This document shows positions 1 through 9,409 of a DNA stretch of 64,000 nucleotides, piece by piece (position 1 is the stretch's first letter; every line of letters starts with the position of its first letter). This DNA comes from Aureimonas fodinaquatilis (GTDB lineage Bacteria > Pseudomonadota > Alphaproteobacteria > Rhizobiales > Rhizobiaceae). The notes under the pieces are model-generated. The model was given only the letters and a program-made list of their open reading frames with translations. It ran no database searches and was not told where the DNA came from. Made by a program: the position numbers and the translations under genes. The DNA lies in NCBI RefSeq assembly GCF_008369445.1, contig NZ_VTWH01000001.1, positions 930,001 through 994,000 on the forward strand, read 5' to 3'.

Positions 1-324
1 GGCCTGGGCCAGGGTTTCACCCTCGTCTACAAGCCCGGCGGGAAGCTCCAGAGCCGCTGCATTTGGCGTTTGAATTGCCGCACCAATGCGAAACTGACGA
101 ATGACAACGATTTGGTCGGTAGCCGGGTCATAGGGGATGACAATCGCTGCCTTATGCGCTCGCAGCATTTCCCGGCGCACGCTGTAGCGCTTTTCCCCGT
201 CCAGACTGGCATGGGTGACATGAAAACTGTCCAGCGGACGAAAAGCCTCTGCCAGTCTGTCCACACGGTCAATGGTGAAATCCAGCGGCAGATCTGCCAG
301 CCGCAGCAAAGATGTTTCGGTCAT
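1..324 (-). CDS. Nudix hydrolase, ADP-ribose pyrophosphatase-like (C-terminus cut by window edge)
   Basis: Only the first 108 residues are visible, because the gene runs off the left edge. The N-terminal beta domain leads to IPYDPATDQIVVVRQFRIGA and then ELPAGLVDEGETLAQA. This last stretch is the entry to a Nudix box (GX5EX7REUXEEXGU), and the flanking residues resemble NudF-type ADP-ribose pyrophosphatases, which hydrolyse ADP-ribose to AMP and ribose 5-phosphate. The catalytic REUXEE half lies outside the window and cannot be checked. The ATG shares one base with the TAA stop of the upstream double ATPase (TAATG), so the gene is translationally coupled as the last visible cistron of the yej operon. 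The substrate is inferred from family resemblance only. Confidence 0.8.
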   Translation of the reverse strand, partial: MTETSLLRLADLPLDFTIDRVDRLAEAFRPLDSFHVTHASLDGEKRYSVRREMLRAHKAAIVIPYDPATDQIVVIRQFRIGAAIQTPNAAALELPAGLVDEGETLAQA

Positions 325-1964
325 TATGCCTTGTTGCCTGAAGAGACTGTTCGCACATCAAAAGCCGCAGCCATCAACGCCTTGGTGTAATCTGTTCTGG
401 GCTGACTGAAGATCTCCTGCGTCGGGCCGCTCTCCACCACCTTGCCACCGCGCATGACAATCACCTCATTGGCCAGCGCCCGCACAACCTTGAGGTCATG
501 GCTGATGAACAAATATGCCAGATTGTGCTTGCGCTGCAGATCGCGCAGAAGGTCGACCACTTGCGCCTGCACGCTCATGTCCAGCGCCGAGGTTGGCTCA
601 TCCAGCATGACAAAGCGTGGGTTCAGAACCATGGCTCTGGCAATTGCCACGCGCTGGCGCTGGCCGCCGGAAAATTCGTGCGGATAGCGAAAGCGCGTCT
701 CGGGGTCCAGTTCAACCTCGCGAAGCGCAGCAATGACCCGCTCTTCCCGCGCATCAGCCGAAATTCCGGGCTCGTGAATGGTCAGGCCCTCGGCCACAAT
801 GTCGCCAACCGGCATGCGGGGTGACAGCGAACCATAGGGGTCCTGAAACACGATCTGCATATGTTTGCGCAGCGGCCGCATGTCCTTGAACGAGCGCTGG
901 TCTATTCTCTCGCCGTCGAAGGTGATTTCTCCCTTTGACGAAATCATGCGGCACAATGCCAGACCCAAAGTGGTTTTGCCCGAGCCGGACTCTCCGACAA
1001 CGCCGACTGTTTGCCCGGCGCGCACAGCAATATCAATGCCATCTACGGCTTTGACGTGGTCTGTTACGCGGCGCAAAAATCCGGTTCGGACCGGAAACCA
1101 GACCTTGATGTCCTTGCCGGTCAGCACAACCGGCGCATTGCTGTTGGCTGCCGGTGGTGTGCCTTTCGGCTCTGCTGCAAGCAGATGGCGGGTATAGCTG
1201 TGCTGCGGATTGGCAAACAGTTCGGCGGTTTTGCCTTCCTCTACCAGCTTGCCCTTGTACATCACGCACACCCGGTCGGCGATGCGCCGCACAATCCCCA
1301 GATCATGAGTGATGAAGAGCATGGCCATATGCCGCTCGACCTGCAACTTCTTCAGCAGTTCCAGAATTTGTGCCTGCACCGTCACGTCCAGCGCGGTCGT
1401 CGGTTCATCCGCAATCAACAGGTCCGGCTCGTTCGCCAGAGCCATGGCTATCATGACCCGCTGCCGCTGACCGCCGGAAAGCTGGTGCGGGTAGGACGCA
1501 AGCCGTTTTTCGGGGTCGCGTATGCCAACCTGATGCAGAAGCTCCAGCGTGCGCGCCTTTGCCTGTTGCGCGCCAATGCCGCGGTGAATGCGCAGAACTT
1601 CACTGATCTGCTGTTCAATGGTGTGCAGCGGGTTCAGCGAGCTCATCGGCTCCTGAAAAATCATGGAAATCCGGTTGCCGCGAACTGCGCGCAACTCCCG
1701 GTCGCTGCCTGTCAGCAAATCCTTGCCATTGTACAGGATGACGCCGCCGGGGTGGCTGGCTGCCGGGTAGGGCAGCAAACGCAGCACCGACAGGGCGGAG
1801 ACAGATTTGCCGGAGCCGGATTCGCCCACCAGCGCCACGGTTTCACCCGGGTTGATGGAAAATGAAATGCCGTCCACCGCCAGCACGGATTTTTCTCCGT
1901 TCTGAAAGGCGACGGAAAGGTCCTGGACTTCAAGCAGAGGCCGGGTTTGTTCTGTGTGGCTCAA
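324..1964 (-). CDS. yejF: Peptide ABC transporter, fused double ATPase (YejF-like)
   Basis: A 546-residue protein with two complete ABC ATPase cassettes that powers inner-membrane import of oligopeptides. The first cassette has Walker A GESGSGKS (about 47-54), signature LSGGQ (162-166) and Walker B LLIADEP (182-188). The second has GESGSGKT (324-331), FSGGQ (431-435) and Walker B FVMLDEP (451-457). Both carry the oligopeptide-family sequence [16 protein letters not shown] after the nucleotide domain. It lies 44 bases after the yejE-like permease and overlaps the Nudix gene by one base. A double ATPase following two permeases and two large binding proteins matches the Yej (peptide / microcin C) importer. 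The substrate itself is not shown by sequence. Confidence 0.93.
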   Translation of the reverse strand: MSHTEQTRPLLEVQDLSVAFQNGEKSVLAVDGISFSINPGETVALVGESGSGKSVSALSVLRLLPYPAASHPGGVILYNGKDLLTGSDRELRAVRGNRISMIFQEPMSSLNPLHTIEQQISEVLRIHRGIGAQQAKARTLELLHQVGIRDPEKRLASYPHQLSGGQRQRVMIAMALANEPDLLIADEPTTALDVTVQAQILELLKKLQVERHMAMLFITHDLGIVRRIADRVCVMYKGKLVEEGKTAELFANPQHSYTRHLLAAEPKGTPPAANSNAPVVLTGKDIKVWFPVRTGFLRRVTDHVKAVDGIDIAVRAGQTVGVVGESGSGKTTLGLALCRMISSKGEITFDGERIDQRSFKDMRPLRKHMQIVFQDPYGSLSPRMPVGDIVAEGLTIHEPGISADAREERVIAALREVELDPETRFRYPHEFSGGQRQRVAIARAMVLNPRFVMLDEPTSALDMSVQAQVVDLLRDLQRKHNLAYLFISHDLKVVRALANEVIVMRGGKVVESGPTQEIFSQPRTDYTKALMAAAFDVRTVSSGNKA

Positions 1965-2008
1965 TGGGGCCTCCGGCTTTGTGAACAGACTGCAAGCATG
2001 GCCGGGTC

Positions 2009-3184
2009 CTATTGAAATGTTTTGCGCGGATCGAAGGCATCGCGCACCGCTTCACCAACAAAGACCAGCAGAGACAGCATGAGTGAAAGAACCACAAAGC
2101 CGGAAATTCCCAGCCAGGGTGCCTGAAGATTGTTGCGGCCCTGCGCCAGCAATTCACCCAGAGATGGAGAGCCGGGTGGAAGGCCGAAGCCCAGAAAGTC
2201 CAGCGAGGTCAGAGTGGTGATGGAGCCATTGAGAATGAACGGCAAAAAGGTGAGCGTCGCAACCATGGCGTTGGGCAGCATATGGCGCAGGATGATGGTT
2301 CTGTCTCCGACACCCAGCGCCCGAGCAGCATTGATATATTCAAAATTACGGGCGCGCAGAAACTCGGCCCGGACCACGCCCACAAAAGCCACCCACGAAA
2401 ACAACAGCATGATGCCAAGCAGAATCCAGAATCCGGGCGGGAGAATGGCGGCAACAATCAGCAGGAGATACAGAACCGGGATGGAAGACCAGATTTCGAT
2501 GAACCGTTGGAAAGTCAGGTCCACCCAGCCGCCGAAATAGCCCTGTACAGCGCCCGCGGCCACACCAATGACTGCCGAAGCAAGGGTCAGCACCAGGCCG
2601 AACAACACCGAAATGCGGAAGCCGTAAATCAACCTGGCCAGCACGTCCCGCGCCTGATCATCCGTGCCCAGCCAATTGGCATTGCCGAAATTGCAGTTGG
2701 GGTCTTCTGCGCCCAGCGGATAGCGCTGGCAGCGCTCTTCCTTGGTCATTGTCCATGAGGGTGGGGATGGAGCGGGCGTCGGCACCTCGTTGTTGACACT
2801 GCGGTAGGAATAGCGGATCGGCGGCCACAGCATCCAGCCATTGGCGTTCACTTCGTCCTGAATGAACGGATCCCGATAATTTGTCACCGGCAAAAAGCCG
2901 CCAAACACTTCTTCCGGGTAATCCACAAACACAGGCGCGTAATACTCGCCTTTGTACTGCATGATGATGGGCTTGTCGTTGGCAACAAATTCGGCAAACA
3001 GCGTCACCGTAAAAATCACCAGAAAAACCCAAAGCGACCAGTAGCCACGCCGGTTCGCCTTGAAATTCTGCCAGCGCCGCTGGTTCAGCGGCGAAAGGCG
3101 GCGTCGGGGCATTGGAGGCGGCGTCGGAGAGGTTTGTGCCAGCCCTGCCGCCGTTTGCGCGGTTGCGGTATCAACCTGATTCAT
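2009..3184 (-). CDS. yejE: Peptide ABC transporter permease (YejE-like)
   Basis: A 391-residue inner-membrane permease. A Pro-rich cytoplasmic N-terminus (about 1-45) with PLNQRRWQNFKANRRGYWSL precedes the first membrane helix. A large periplasmic loop follows (about 70-180, containing PIIMQYKGEYYAPVF and GTDDQARDV), then the BPD_transp_1 core with the EAA-type loop around ARNFEYINAARALGVGD. The large loop and length fit YejE rather than the shorter DppC. It starts 3 bases after the yejB stop, so the two permeases are co-translated and presumably form the heterodimeric channel. Confidence 0.93.
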   Translation of the reverse strand: MNQVDTATAQTAAGLAQTSPTPPPMPRRRLSPLNQRRWQNFKANRRGYWSLWVFLVIFTVTLFAEFVANDKPIIMQYKGEYYAPVFVDYPEEVFGGFLPVTNYRDPFIQDEVNANGWMLWPPIRYSYRSVNNEVPTPAPSPPSWTMTKEERCQRYPLGAEDPNCNFGNANWLGTDDQARDVLARLIYGFRISVLFGLVLTLASAVIGVAAGAVQGYFGGWVDLTFQRFIEIWSSIPVLYLLLIVAAILPPGFWILLGIMLLFSWVAFVGVVRAEFLRARNFEYINAARALGVGDRTIILRHMLPNAMVATLTFLPFILNGSITTLTSLDFLGFGLPPGSPSLGELLAQGRNNLQAPWLGISGFVVLSLMLSLLVFVGEAVRDAFDPRKTFQ

Positions 3185-3187
3185 GGG

Positions 3188-4270
3188 CTAAACCTCCCGC
3201 CGTTCAAAGTCGATGCGAGGGTCAATCCAGGTGTAACAGAGATCCGACAGAAGAGTGGCCAGAAGCCCGATCAGCGAGAAGATATAAAGCGTTGCAAACA
3301 CAACCGGATAATCGCGCCGATACACGCTTTCAAACCCGAGCAGGCCAAGCCCGTCGAGTGAAAAGATCGTTTCGATCAACAGCGAGCCGGTGAAAAATGC
3401 CGAGATGAATGCGCCCGGAAAGCCGGCTACGATGATCAGCATCGCGTTGCGAAACACGTGACCATAGAGCACGCGGCGCTCTGTCAGCCCCTTGGCCCTA
3501 GCCGTGGTGACATATTGCTTGCGGATTTCGTCCAGAAACGAGTTCTTGGTCAAAAGTGTCGTGGTGGCAAAGGCCGATAGCGACAGGGCAATCAACGGCA
3601 GGGTCAGATGCCAGAAATAGTCGATGATCCTGTCCGGCCAGCTCATCTGTTGCCAATTGTCGGAAACAAGGCCGCGCAGCGGGAACCAGTCCAGAAAAGA
3701 GCCGCCGGCAAACAGCACGATGAGCAGAACAGCGAACAAAAAGCCGGGAATGGCGTAGGCGACGATGACAACGCCGGATGTCCAGATGTCGAAGGTCGAG
3801 CCATCTTTTAACGCCTTGCGAATGCCAAGAGGAATGGAAATTCCGTAGGAAATCAGGGTGATCCACAGCCCCAGCGATATGGAAACCGGCATTTTCTCCT
3901 TGATCAGGTCAATGACCGAAACCGATCGGAAATAGCTTTCGCCAAAATCAAACCGGGCAAAATTCCAGATCATCAGGCCAAAGCGTTCCAGCGGCGGTTT
4001 GTCAAAACCAAATTGCTGCTCAAGCTTGGCAATGAAGGCCGGGTCCAACCCTTGTGCACCGCGATAGCCCGTAGACTCCGTGCTGGCCTGAAACTGCGTT
4101 TCACCGCCGCCACCGCCGGAAAGCCGGTCCCCCGCCTGACCCTGCAAGGTCGCAATCACCTGTTCCACCGGACCGCCCGGCGCAAACTGGATGACAATGA
4201 ACGACATGGCCATGATACCAAGCAGTGTCGGCACCATCAGCAGAAGCCGGCGAAGAATATACGCTCCCAT
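3188..4270 (-). CDS. yejB: Peptide ABC transporter permease (YejB-like)
   Basis: A 360-residue permease of the DppB/YejB family. The N-terminal helix [20 protein letters not shown] is characteristic. It is followed by a YejB-like periplasmic insertion (about 35-90, with a Gly-rich RLSGGGGGE segment), the motif [11 protein letters not shown], and the BPD_transp_1 core with [17 protein letters not shown] as the ATPase-contacting loop. The C-terminus ends with [10 protein letters not shown], typical of the family. It sits between the second binding protein (44 bases upstream) and yejE (3 bases downstream). It pairs with YejE to form the membrane channel. Confidence 0.93.
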   Translation of the reverse strand: MGAYILRRLLLMVPTLLGIMAMSFIVIQFAPGGPVEQVIATLQGQAGDRLSGGGGGETQFQASTESTGYRGAQGLDPAFIAKLEQQFGFDKPPLERFGLMIWNFARFDFGESYFRSVSVIDLIKEKMPVSISLGLWITLISYGISIPLGIRKALKDGSTFDIWTSGVVIVAYAIPGFLFAVLLIVLFAGGSFLDWFPLRGLVSDNWQQMSWPDRIIDYFWHLTLPLIALSLSAFATTTLLTKNSFLDEIRKQYVTTARAKGLTERRVLYGHVFRNAMLIIVAGFPGAFISAFFTGSLLIETIFSLDGLGLLGFESVYRRDYPVVFATLYIFSLIGLLATLLSDLCYTWIDPRIDFERREV

Positions 4271-4314
4271 TGCGGCTGCTTTTCAACTCCTGTTTCGTTG
4301 ACCTGGACCTGACT

Positions 4315-6192
4315 TTACCCGCGTCCGCTGTTGCGGGCCTTGTCTTCGTCGTACCACCACAGAGATTCGACCGGAAAGCCATAATCAGGCTTGGTGTCGG
4401 CCATGCCATACATGTTCCAGAATGCTACATGGTGCACATCGGACGTAATATTGGGCACCCAGTCCAGTCGCGCGCGCAGCGTGCGGTCAATGCAGCGCAT
4501 AACGGTCACCAGTTCGTCGCGGCTGTTCACCGTGCCCGTTTGCTCAATCAGCGTATCAATGGCCGGGCTGGCCATGCCGGGGAAGTTGTAGCCACCCTGC
4601 ACGTCCTTCATGCTGCTGCCAAAAAACATGCGCAAACTGTCTGGCGTGGGCGTGGCGCTGAGAGAGAAGGCCACCAGCATCATGTCAAAATCAAACCGGT
4701 TCTGCCGGTCCTGATACTGCGCGGGATCCACCAGTCGGAAAGACGCGTTGATGCCGAGCCGCTTCAAATTCTCGATCATTTTGCCATAGACCCGCTGCTG
4801 CTCCGGGTCGTTGATCATATATTCCAGCGTGAACAACTCACCATTCTGGTTAACCAGTCCACCGCCTTGCCGTGTCCACCCTGCCGCGGTCAGAAGTTCA
4901 TTGGCTTGCCGCAGCATGGCACGGTCGAAACCGCTGCCGTCCGACACGGGTTGTGTCCAGGCTGTTTCAAACACAGATGCCGGCAAATCATTTCGCAAGG
5001 GTTCCAGCAATGCCAGCTCTTCCGGCCCCGGCGTGCCGGTTGCAACAAATTCCGAGCCCTGGAAGCAGGAGTCGGAATGCGTCCGCAGCCCATACATCAG
5101 GTTGGCATTGGTCCATTCAAAGTCAAAACACAGATTTATGGCCTGGCGCACGCGCGGATCTGCAAAGCGGGCGCGGCGCTGGTTCAACGCCCAGCATTGA
5201 AATTTAGGGCGCTTTTCACCAGGAAATTCACGTTTGAGAATTCTGCCATCGCGCACAGCCGGAATGTCGTATTCCGTGGCCCAGGCCTTGGTGGTGAATT
5301 CCTGCCGGCAGGTGATTTCGCCCTTCTTGAAGGCTTGCAGCGCAGTCTGCCGGTCGCGGAAAAATTCAATGCGCAATGTCTGAAAATGGTCGAGACCGCG
5401 TGCAAAAGGCAGGTTGGTGCCCCAATAGTCGTCGCGCTTTTCATATTCAATGAAACGGCCAGGCTCAAAACGGCCAATCCGGTAATTTCCGCTGCCGGGG
5501 ATCGGTTCCATTCCCGTGCGGGTAAACTCCTTCCCGGCAAAGAAAGCGGCTGGCAGAATAGGGATGCCGGCCATGGTGCCCAGCGCGGCTGGCACCGTCT
5601 GGCGGCCGGTAAAGTCCAGCCGCACTTCGCGCTCTGCCGTCACCTCCACACCGCTCAGTTCTGCCAGAACCATCATCAGACTTGGGTGGCCCTCTTCCTT
5701 CAGCGTTCGGTAGCTGAACGCAACATCTTCCGCCAGCACCGGTTCCCCGTTGGAAAACATTGCCTCTGGCCGAATGCGAAAGGTGAAGCTGTTGCCATCT
5801 TCGGCCATGCTGACACTTTCGGCCAGCGCACAATAGATTGAGTCCGGCTCGTCCAGCGCCGACACCATCAATGTATCATAGAGCTTTTCGATGCGGGGCG
5901 GGGCGTTGCCCTGCAGAACAAAGCTGTTCAGCGTGTCGAATGTGTCTGGTGCCTGATTGAAAAGCCAGTTTGGCACTGTCAGCACCATGCGCCCACCCGC
6001 TGGTGCATCGACATTGGCATAGTCAAAATGTTGAAAATCCGGCTGGTACTTCAATTCACCAAAAGCAGAAAGCCCATGGAGAGGAACCATCGGCTGGTTG
6101 TTGGCCAGGAGCCTGCCGGGAAGCGCCGCCGCACCGGCGGCTCCCAGCAGCAATGACGTGAAATGGCGACGGTTCAGCCAGAAACCATTCAT
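4315..6192 (-). CDS. yejA: Peptide ABC transporter substrate-binding protein, second YejA-type, probable Tat signal
   Basis: A 625-residue family-5 periplasmic binding protein (SBP_bac_5). The N-terminus MNGFWLNRRHFTSLLLGAAG carries a twin-arginine pair (NRRHF) before a hydrophobic stretch ending in ALPGRLLANN, which suggests Tat export. The body has YejA features: HGLSAFGELKYQPDFQHFDY near the mature N-terminus, FRIRPEAMFSNGEPVLAEDV, and the late WWYDEDKARNSGRG terminus. Its ATG overlaps the TGA of the upstream paralogue (TGATG), so the two are translationally coupled. Two consecutive paralogous binding proteins probably widen the range of peptides delivered to one transporter; that role is inferred. 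Confidence 0.9.
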   Translation of the reverse strand: MNGFWLNRRHFTSLLLGAAGAAALPGRLLANNQPMVPLHGLSAFGELKYQPDFQHFDYANVDAPAGGRMVLTVPNWLFNQAPDTFDTLNSFVLQGNAPPRIEKLYDTLMVSALDEPDSIYCALAESVSMAEDGNSFTFRIRPEAMFSNGEPVLAEDVAFSYRTLKEEGHPSLMMVLAELSGVEVTAEREVRLDFTGRQTVPAALGTMAGIPILPAAFFAGKEFTRTGMEPIPGSGNYRIGRFEPGRFIEYEKRDDYWGTNLPFARGLDHFQTLRIEFFRDRQTALQAFKKGEITCRQEFTTKAWATEYDIPAVRDGRILKREFPGEKRPKFQCWALNQRRARFADPRVRQAINLCFDFEWTNANLMYGLRTHSDSCFQGSEFVATGTPGPEELALLEPLRNDLPASVFETAWTQPVSDGSGFDRAMLRQANELLTAAGWTRQGGGLVNQNGELFTLEYMINDPEQQRVYGKMIENLKRLGINASFRLVDPAQYQDRQNRFDFDMMLVAFSLSATPTPDSLRMFFGSSMKDVQGGYNFPGMASPAIDTLIEQTGTVNSRDELVTVMRCIDRTLRARLDWVPNITSDVHHVAFWNMYGMADTKPDYGFPVESLWWYDEDKARNSGRG

Positions 6193-8153
6193 CAGTTGCT
6201 ACCTTCTGGCCGAATCCACCATGAAAACGGATCAACTCCAATGTATTCCGGTTGCCGTTCCGGCAATTGCAGCTTGTTCCAATATGCCATCCAGATATCC
6301 GGATTGTGCCATTGCGGCACGACATAGGCATTCCACAGGAGGACACGGTCCAGCGCACGGGACGCCGCCACCAGATCATCGCGGTTTTTCGCAAACACGA
6401 TCTTGTCGATGATGGCATCAACGGCCGGATTGCGGATGCCCGGCAAATTGCGGCTGCCCGGCTGGCTGGCGGCCGATGAGCTCCAGAAATCGCGCTGCTC
6501 GTTTCCAGGGGAAAGCGATTGCGCAAACTGCCCGGTGATAATGTCGAAATTGAAATTGTCGGTCAGAGCCTGATACTGGGAACTATCAACAATGCGCACA
6601 TTGGTTCGAATGCCCAGCCGTTTCAATTGGTTGGCAAATGGCTCCAGAATTCGGCTGTCGTTGGGGTCATCACCCAGAAACTCGATGGAAAAAACCTCGC
6701 CGGTCTGACCGTTCACCAGATCTGACCCGCGCCGTACATAGCCCGCCTGCGTCAGCAGATCATAAGCCTGCCGAAGATACTCGCGCTCGGAATTGGGAGC
6801 GCTGTAGTCTGGCAGGGTATATTCCTTGGTAAACACTTCCGGCGGCAACTGGTCGCGCAGCGGTTCCAGAATTTCCAGCTCGGCAGCGTCCGGCAGGCCG
6901 GTAGCCGCCAGTTCGGTGTTCTGGAAAAAGCTTTCGGTCCGGTGATATTGGCCGTGGAAAAGCGTCCGGTTCATTTCCTGAAAGTTGAAGGCCAGACCCA
7001 GCGCCTGACGCACACGCGGGTCAGCAAATTTTTCCTTCCGCGTGTTCAGGACATAGGCCTGCATGGGCTGCGCACCACCGGATGGCAGCGCCTTCCTGAT
7101 CACACGCCCATCCTTAAAGGCCGGAAAGTCATAACCGGTGGCCCAGCGCCCGGCGCTGTTTTCTGCCCGATAGTCGGAAAAACCGCCGCGTTTGAAAGCC
7201 TCCCATGCCGCGTTGGCATCGCGGAAATAGGTGTAGTGAATATTGTCGTAATTGTAGCGGCCAAGCCGGGTCGGATGGTCTTTTGCCCAATAGTCCGGCA
7301 CTCTTTCCCACGTTACGGTGTTGCCGGTGTCAAAACTTTTGACACGGTATGGGCCAGAGCCAAGCGGCGGCACCAATGTGGGTTGGTCAATATTGCGCTT
7401 GACGCCATTGGCATCCTCGCCCTCCCAGTAATGCTTCGGCAGCACAACCAGATCGCCCATAATGTTGGGCAGTTCCCGATTGCCGGTTTGGTCAAAACGG
7501 AATGTCAGCTCGCGCTCGCCGGTTTTTTCCACAGAGGTGACGTTGTGGTAGTAATTGGCGTAAAGCGGATAGAGCCGGGTGACCGTTTCAAAGCTCCAGA
7601 TAACATCATCCACCGTGATGGGCTGGCCGTCATGCCAGCGCGCATCCGGATCAAGCCGGAAGCTGACTGACGAATAATCTGCCGGATACTGCATGGCCTC
7701 CGCAATGAGGCCGTGGCTGACGCCCGGCTCATCCAGCGCCTGATCCATCAGAGTGTCATAGGCAAGGCCGCCGCCAAATGCAGCAAACCCGGCGGCCGCT
7801 GTGCCGCGCAGTACAAACGGGTTGAAACTGTCAAAGCTGCCGGACGTCGCAAGGTTAAGTGTGCCGCCTTTGGGCGCGTCCGGGTTCACGTAGTCATATT
7901 GGGTGAAGTTTTCGCCATATTTTGACGGCTCAATAATGCTGGACCATTGCCGCCACTCGCCCGGCTGGGGATCAGGTTGAGCCGTCTGGCCGAGAGCCGG
8001 TCCCGCCAGCAAGCCAAGGGCTATGCTCAAAGCAAATCCTGCAAAACTGCGATATGATTTCTGGAGAAAACCTGAATGTTCAGGGGCTTTGACGGGGGAA
8101 TACAGCTTCAAGTCACTCTCCGCAGTTGATTCCAGAAATTGCATTTTTCGCAA
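6192..8153 (-). CDS. yejA: Peptide ABC transporter substrate-binding protein, first YejA-type
   Basis: A 653-residue family-5 binding protein and first gene of the yej operon. A long basic N-region precedes the hydrophobic signal segment FAGFALSIALGLLAGPALGQ (about 38-57), so a later start is possible: the drawn start leaves about 37 residues before the signal core. Family marks are GTLNLATSGSFDSFNPFVLR, SFRLDPDARWHDGQPITVDD, YFRDANAAWEAFKRGG and the C-terminal YIGVDPFSWWIRPEGSN. It is clearly paralogous to the next gene (same WWxR/WWYD ending, same ADPRVRQA block) but has a Sec-like rather than Tat-like leader. It probably delivers oligopeptides to YejBEF. Confidence 0.9.
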   Translation of the reverse strand: MRKMQFLESTAESDLKLYSPVKAPEHSGFLQKSYRSFAGFALSIALGLLAGPALGQTAQPDPQPGEWRQWSSIIEPSKYGENFTQYDYVNPDAPKGGTLNLATSGSFDSFNPFVLRGTAAAGFAAFGGGLAYDTLMDQALDEPGVSHGLIAEAMQYPADYSSVSFRLDPDARWHDGQPITVDDVIWSFETVTRLYPLYANYYHNVTSVEKTGERELTFRFDQTGNRELPNIMGDLVVLPKHYWEGEDANGVKRNIDQPTLVPPLGSGPYRVKSFDTGNTVTWERVPDYWAKDHPTRLGRYNYDNIHYTYFRDANAAWEAFKRGGFSDYRAENSAGRWATGYDFPAFKDGRVIRKALPSGGAQPMQAYVLNTRKEKFADPRVRQALGLAFNFQEMNRTLFHGQYHRTESFFQNTELAATGLPDAAELEILEPLRDQLPPEVFTKEYTLPDYSAPNSEREYLRQAYDLLTQAGYVRRGSDLVNGQTGEVFSIEFLGDDPNDSRILEPFANQLKRLGIRTNVRIVDSSQYQALTDNFNFDIITGQFAQSLSPGNEQRDFWSSSAASQPGSRNLPGIRNPAVDAIIDKIVFAKNRDDLVAASRALDRVLLWNAYVVPQWHNPDIWMAYWNKLQLPERQPEYIGVDPFSWWIRPEGSN

Positions 8154-8270
8154 TTGTCAGTTTTGGCTCAGACCCAACGGTCAATTGTTACACGCTTTTT
8201 GGGGCGTGTTTTAGGGCAAACTTTCATTATTACGAAGGTTTAACCAGCCGCAGGATTCCCGCAGGTGCAC
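8154..8270. other. Intergenic region upstream of the yej operon
   Basis: This A+T-richer gap holds the promoter region of the minus-strand yej operon. I see no convincing operator palindrome and no gene in it. Confidence 0.5.
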
Positions 8271-8302
8271 AAAACAAAAATGGCCGGCAAAGCCGGCCAT
8301 TT
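8271..8302 (-). terminator. Rho-independent terminator of cycM
   Basis: On the minus strand a perfect stem AAATGGCCGGC / GCCGGCCATTT with a TTT loop runs into TTTTTGTTTT. It lies 38 bases downstream of the cycM stop codon and points in the same direction. Confidence 0.85.
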
Positions 8303-8339
8303 GATCAGGTTTTATAAAATCACGGCTTCATCAGAAACC

Positions 8340-9137
8340 TTACTGATTCTGTGCCGGTGCAGGCTCAGCCGCTGGTGCTTCAGGTGCGGGCTCAGCCGCA
8401 GGAGCGGGAGTTGTCTCTGCAGGCTCAGTCGCTGCAGGAGCTTCCTGTGCAGGCTCAGTCGCCGCGGGAGCTTCCTGAGTTGGTTCAGTTGCTGGTGCCT
8501 GAGTTTCACCTGCGCCTGAGTCAGTTGTGGTGCCAGGCTCGGTTGAACCGTCAACCGGTGCGGCCTCTCCACCTTCAGCAGGAGCTTCTGCTTCCGGCTC
8601 AGGCAATGGCGCAGGGCTGTCCGACAGGGAACGCAAATAAGCAATCAGGTCAGCGCGGTCACCATCCCGGTTCACACCAGCAAAGCTCATTGCTGTGCCG
8701 CTGATATATTGACGCGGGTTCTTCAGGAAGTGATCCAGATGCTCATAGTCCCACGGCACTGTCTCGTCTTCGCTGAATTGCTGCATGGCTGCAGAGTAGG
8801 AGAACCCTTCATGCGAAGCGATAGGCCGGTTCAAAATGTCCCAAAGGTCGGGGCCCACAAGATTTGGGCCACCCTTTTCGGGGCTGTGGCACGACTGGCA
8901 GCGCTTGAAAATATTTTCACCTGCGGCTGCATCAGCATCCTGCATCAGCACTGCAATAGGCACCGCAGCCGGCGCTTCGGCTGCACCGCTTGCTACCTCG
9001 GCAACTTCAATAGCATAGCCAGGCGTTTCTGGGATTTCGGAATGGAAGATACCTTCGGCGAGAAGGCTACCGCCGAACAAAACGAAAATCGTGCCGAGTA
9101 CGGCACCGAAGATCTTGTTGGCTTCGAAAGGATTCAT
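8340..9137 (-). CDS. cycM: Membrane-anchored cytochrome c (CycM family) with long Ala/Pro/Glu tail
   Basis: A class I c-type cytochrome anchored by an N-terminal helix (MNPFEANKIFGAVLGTIFVL), facing the periplasm; such proteins carry electrons to cytochrome c oxidase. The heme motif CQSCH is at about 80-84 and the likely axial Met lies in GTAMSF (Met150). I chose the ATG at 9137 because MNPFEANKIF matches the usual CycM N-terminus; an in-frame ATG at 9167 adds ten residues and lacks a clear ribosome binding site. After the heme domain (ends about residue 177) comes a low-complexity tail of about 88 residues with repeats of TEPAQEAPAA, which the standard family does not need. The following kdsB-pheA and nudC genes match the usual rhizobial neighbourhood. 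Confidence 0.9.
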   Translation of the reverse strand: MNPFEANKIFGAVLGTIFVLFGGSLLAEGIFHSEIPETPGYAIEVAEVASGAAEAPAAVPIAVLMQDADAAAGENIFKRCQSCHSPEKGGPNLVGPDLWDILNRPIASHEGFSYSAAMQQFSEDETVPWDYEHLDHFLKNPRQYISGTAMSFAGVNRDGDRADLIAYLRSLSDSPAPLPEPEAEAPAEGGEAAPVDGSTEPGTTTDSGAGETQAPATEPTQEAPAATEPAQEAPAATEPAETTPAPAAEPAPEAPAAEPAPAQNQ

Positions 9138-9167
9138 GGAAAGGGCGGCTCCCTCATCAGCCGGCAT

Positions 9168-9382
9168 TCAACACGCCGACGAACGGTTCTAAAAAACGCG
9201 CGGAAACTATGTCTTTTGCCCTTTGAAGGCAACACCTGTAGACCAGCTTCCTGAGCATGACGACTCAGGTGCAACGGTTTGCCCCCGTTGACCCGCGTTT
9301 ATCAAGCTTGGAAGTGTTCTTACATTGCCGGACGCTACGATCAAGCGGAAGGTGCAGTTGGCCTTGATGAAATTTGCGAGGG
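9168..9382. other. Divergent intergenic region between cycM and kdsB-pheA
   Basis: No gene is apparent. It contains a small inverted repeat CCTGAG/CTCAGG (9250-9255 and 9264-9269) of unknown role and must hold the promoters of both divergent genes. Confidence 0.4.
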
Positions 9383-9399
9383 TGATCGGTTACCGATCA
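9383..9399. promoter_or_regulatory. 17-bp palindrome directly upstream of the kdsB-pheA ribosome binding site
   Basis: TGATCGG-TTA-CCGATCA is a perfect 7-bp inverted repeat ending 10 bases before the ATG, next to the AGGAAA ribosome binding site. It could be an operator or an RNA hairpin affecting initiation. No regulator for it is identified. Confidence 0.45.
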
Positions 9400-9409
9400 T
9401 ACAGGAAAC

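Noticed and set aside
4225-5841. 538-codon open frame on the plus strand
   Set aside because: It lies antisense to the second YejA-type gene, has no family resemblance and a His/Arg-rich composition typical of shadow frames.
8340-8640. CRISPR-like or minisatellite array
   Set aside because: The repeats encode the Ala/Pro/Glu tail of CycM in frame and are degenerate, with no spacers.
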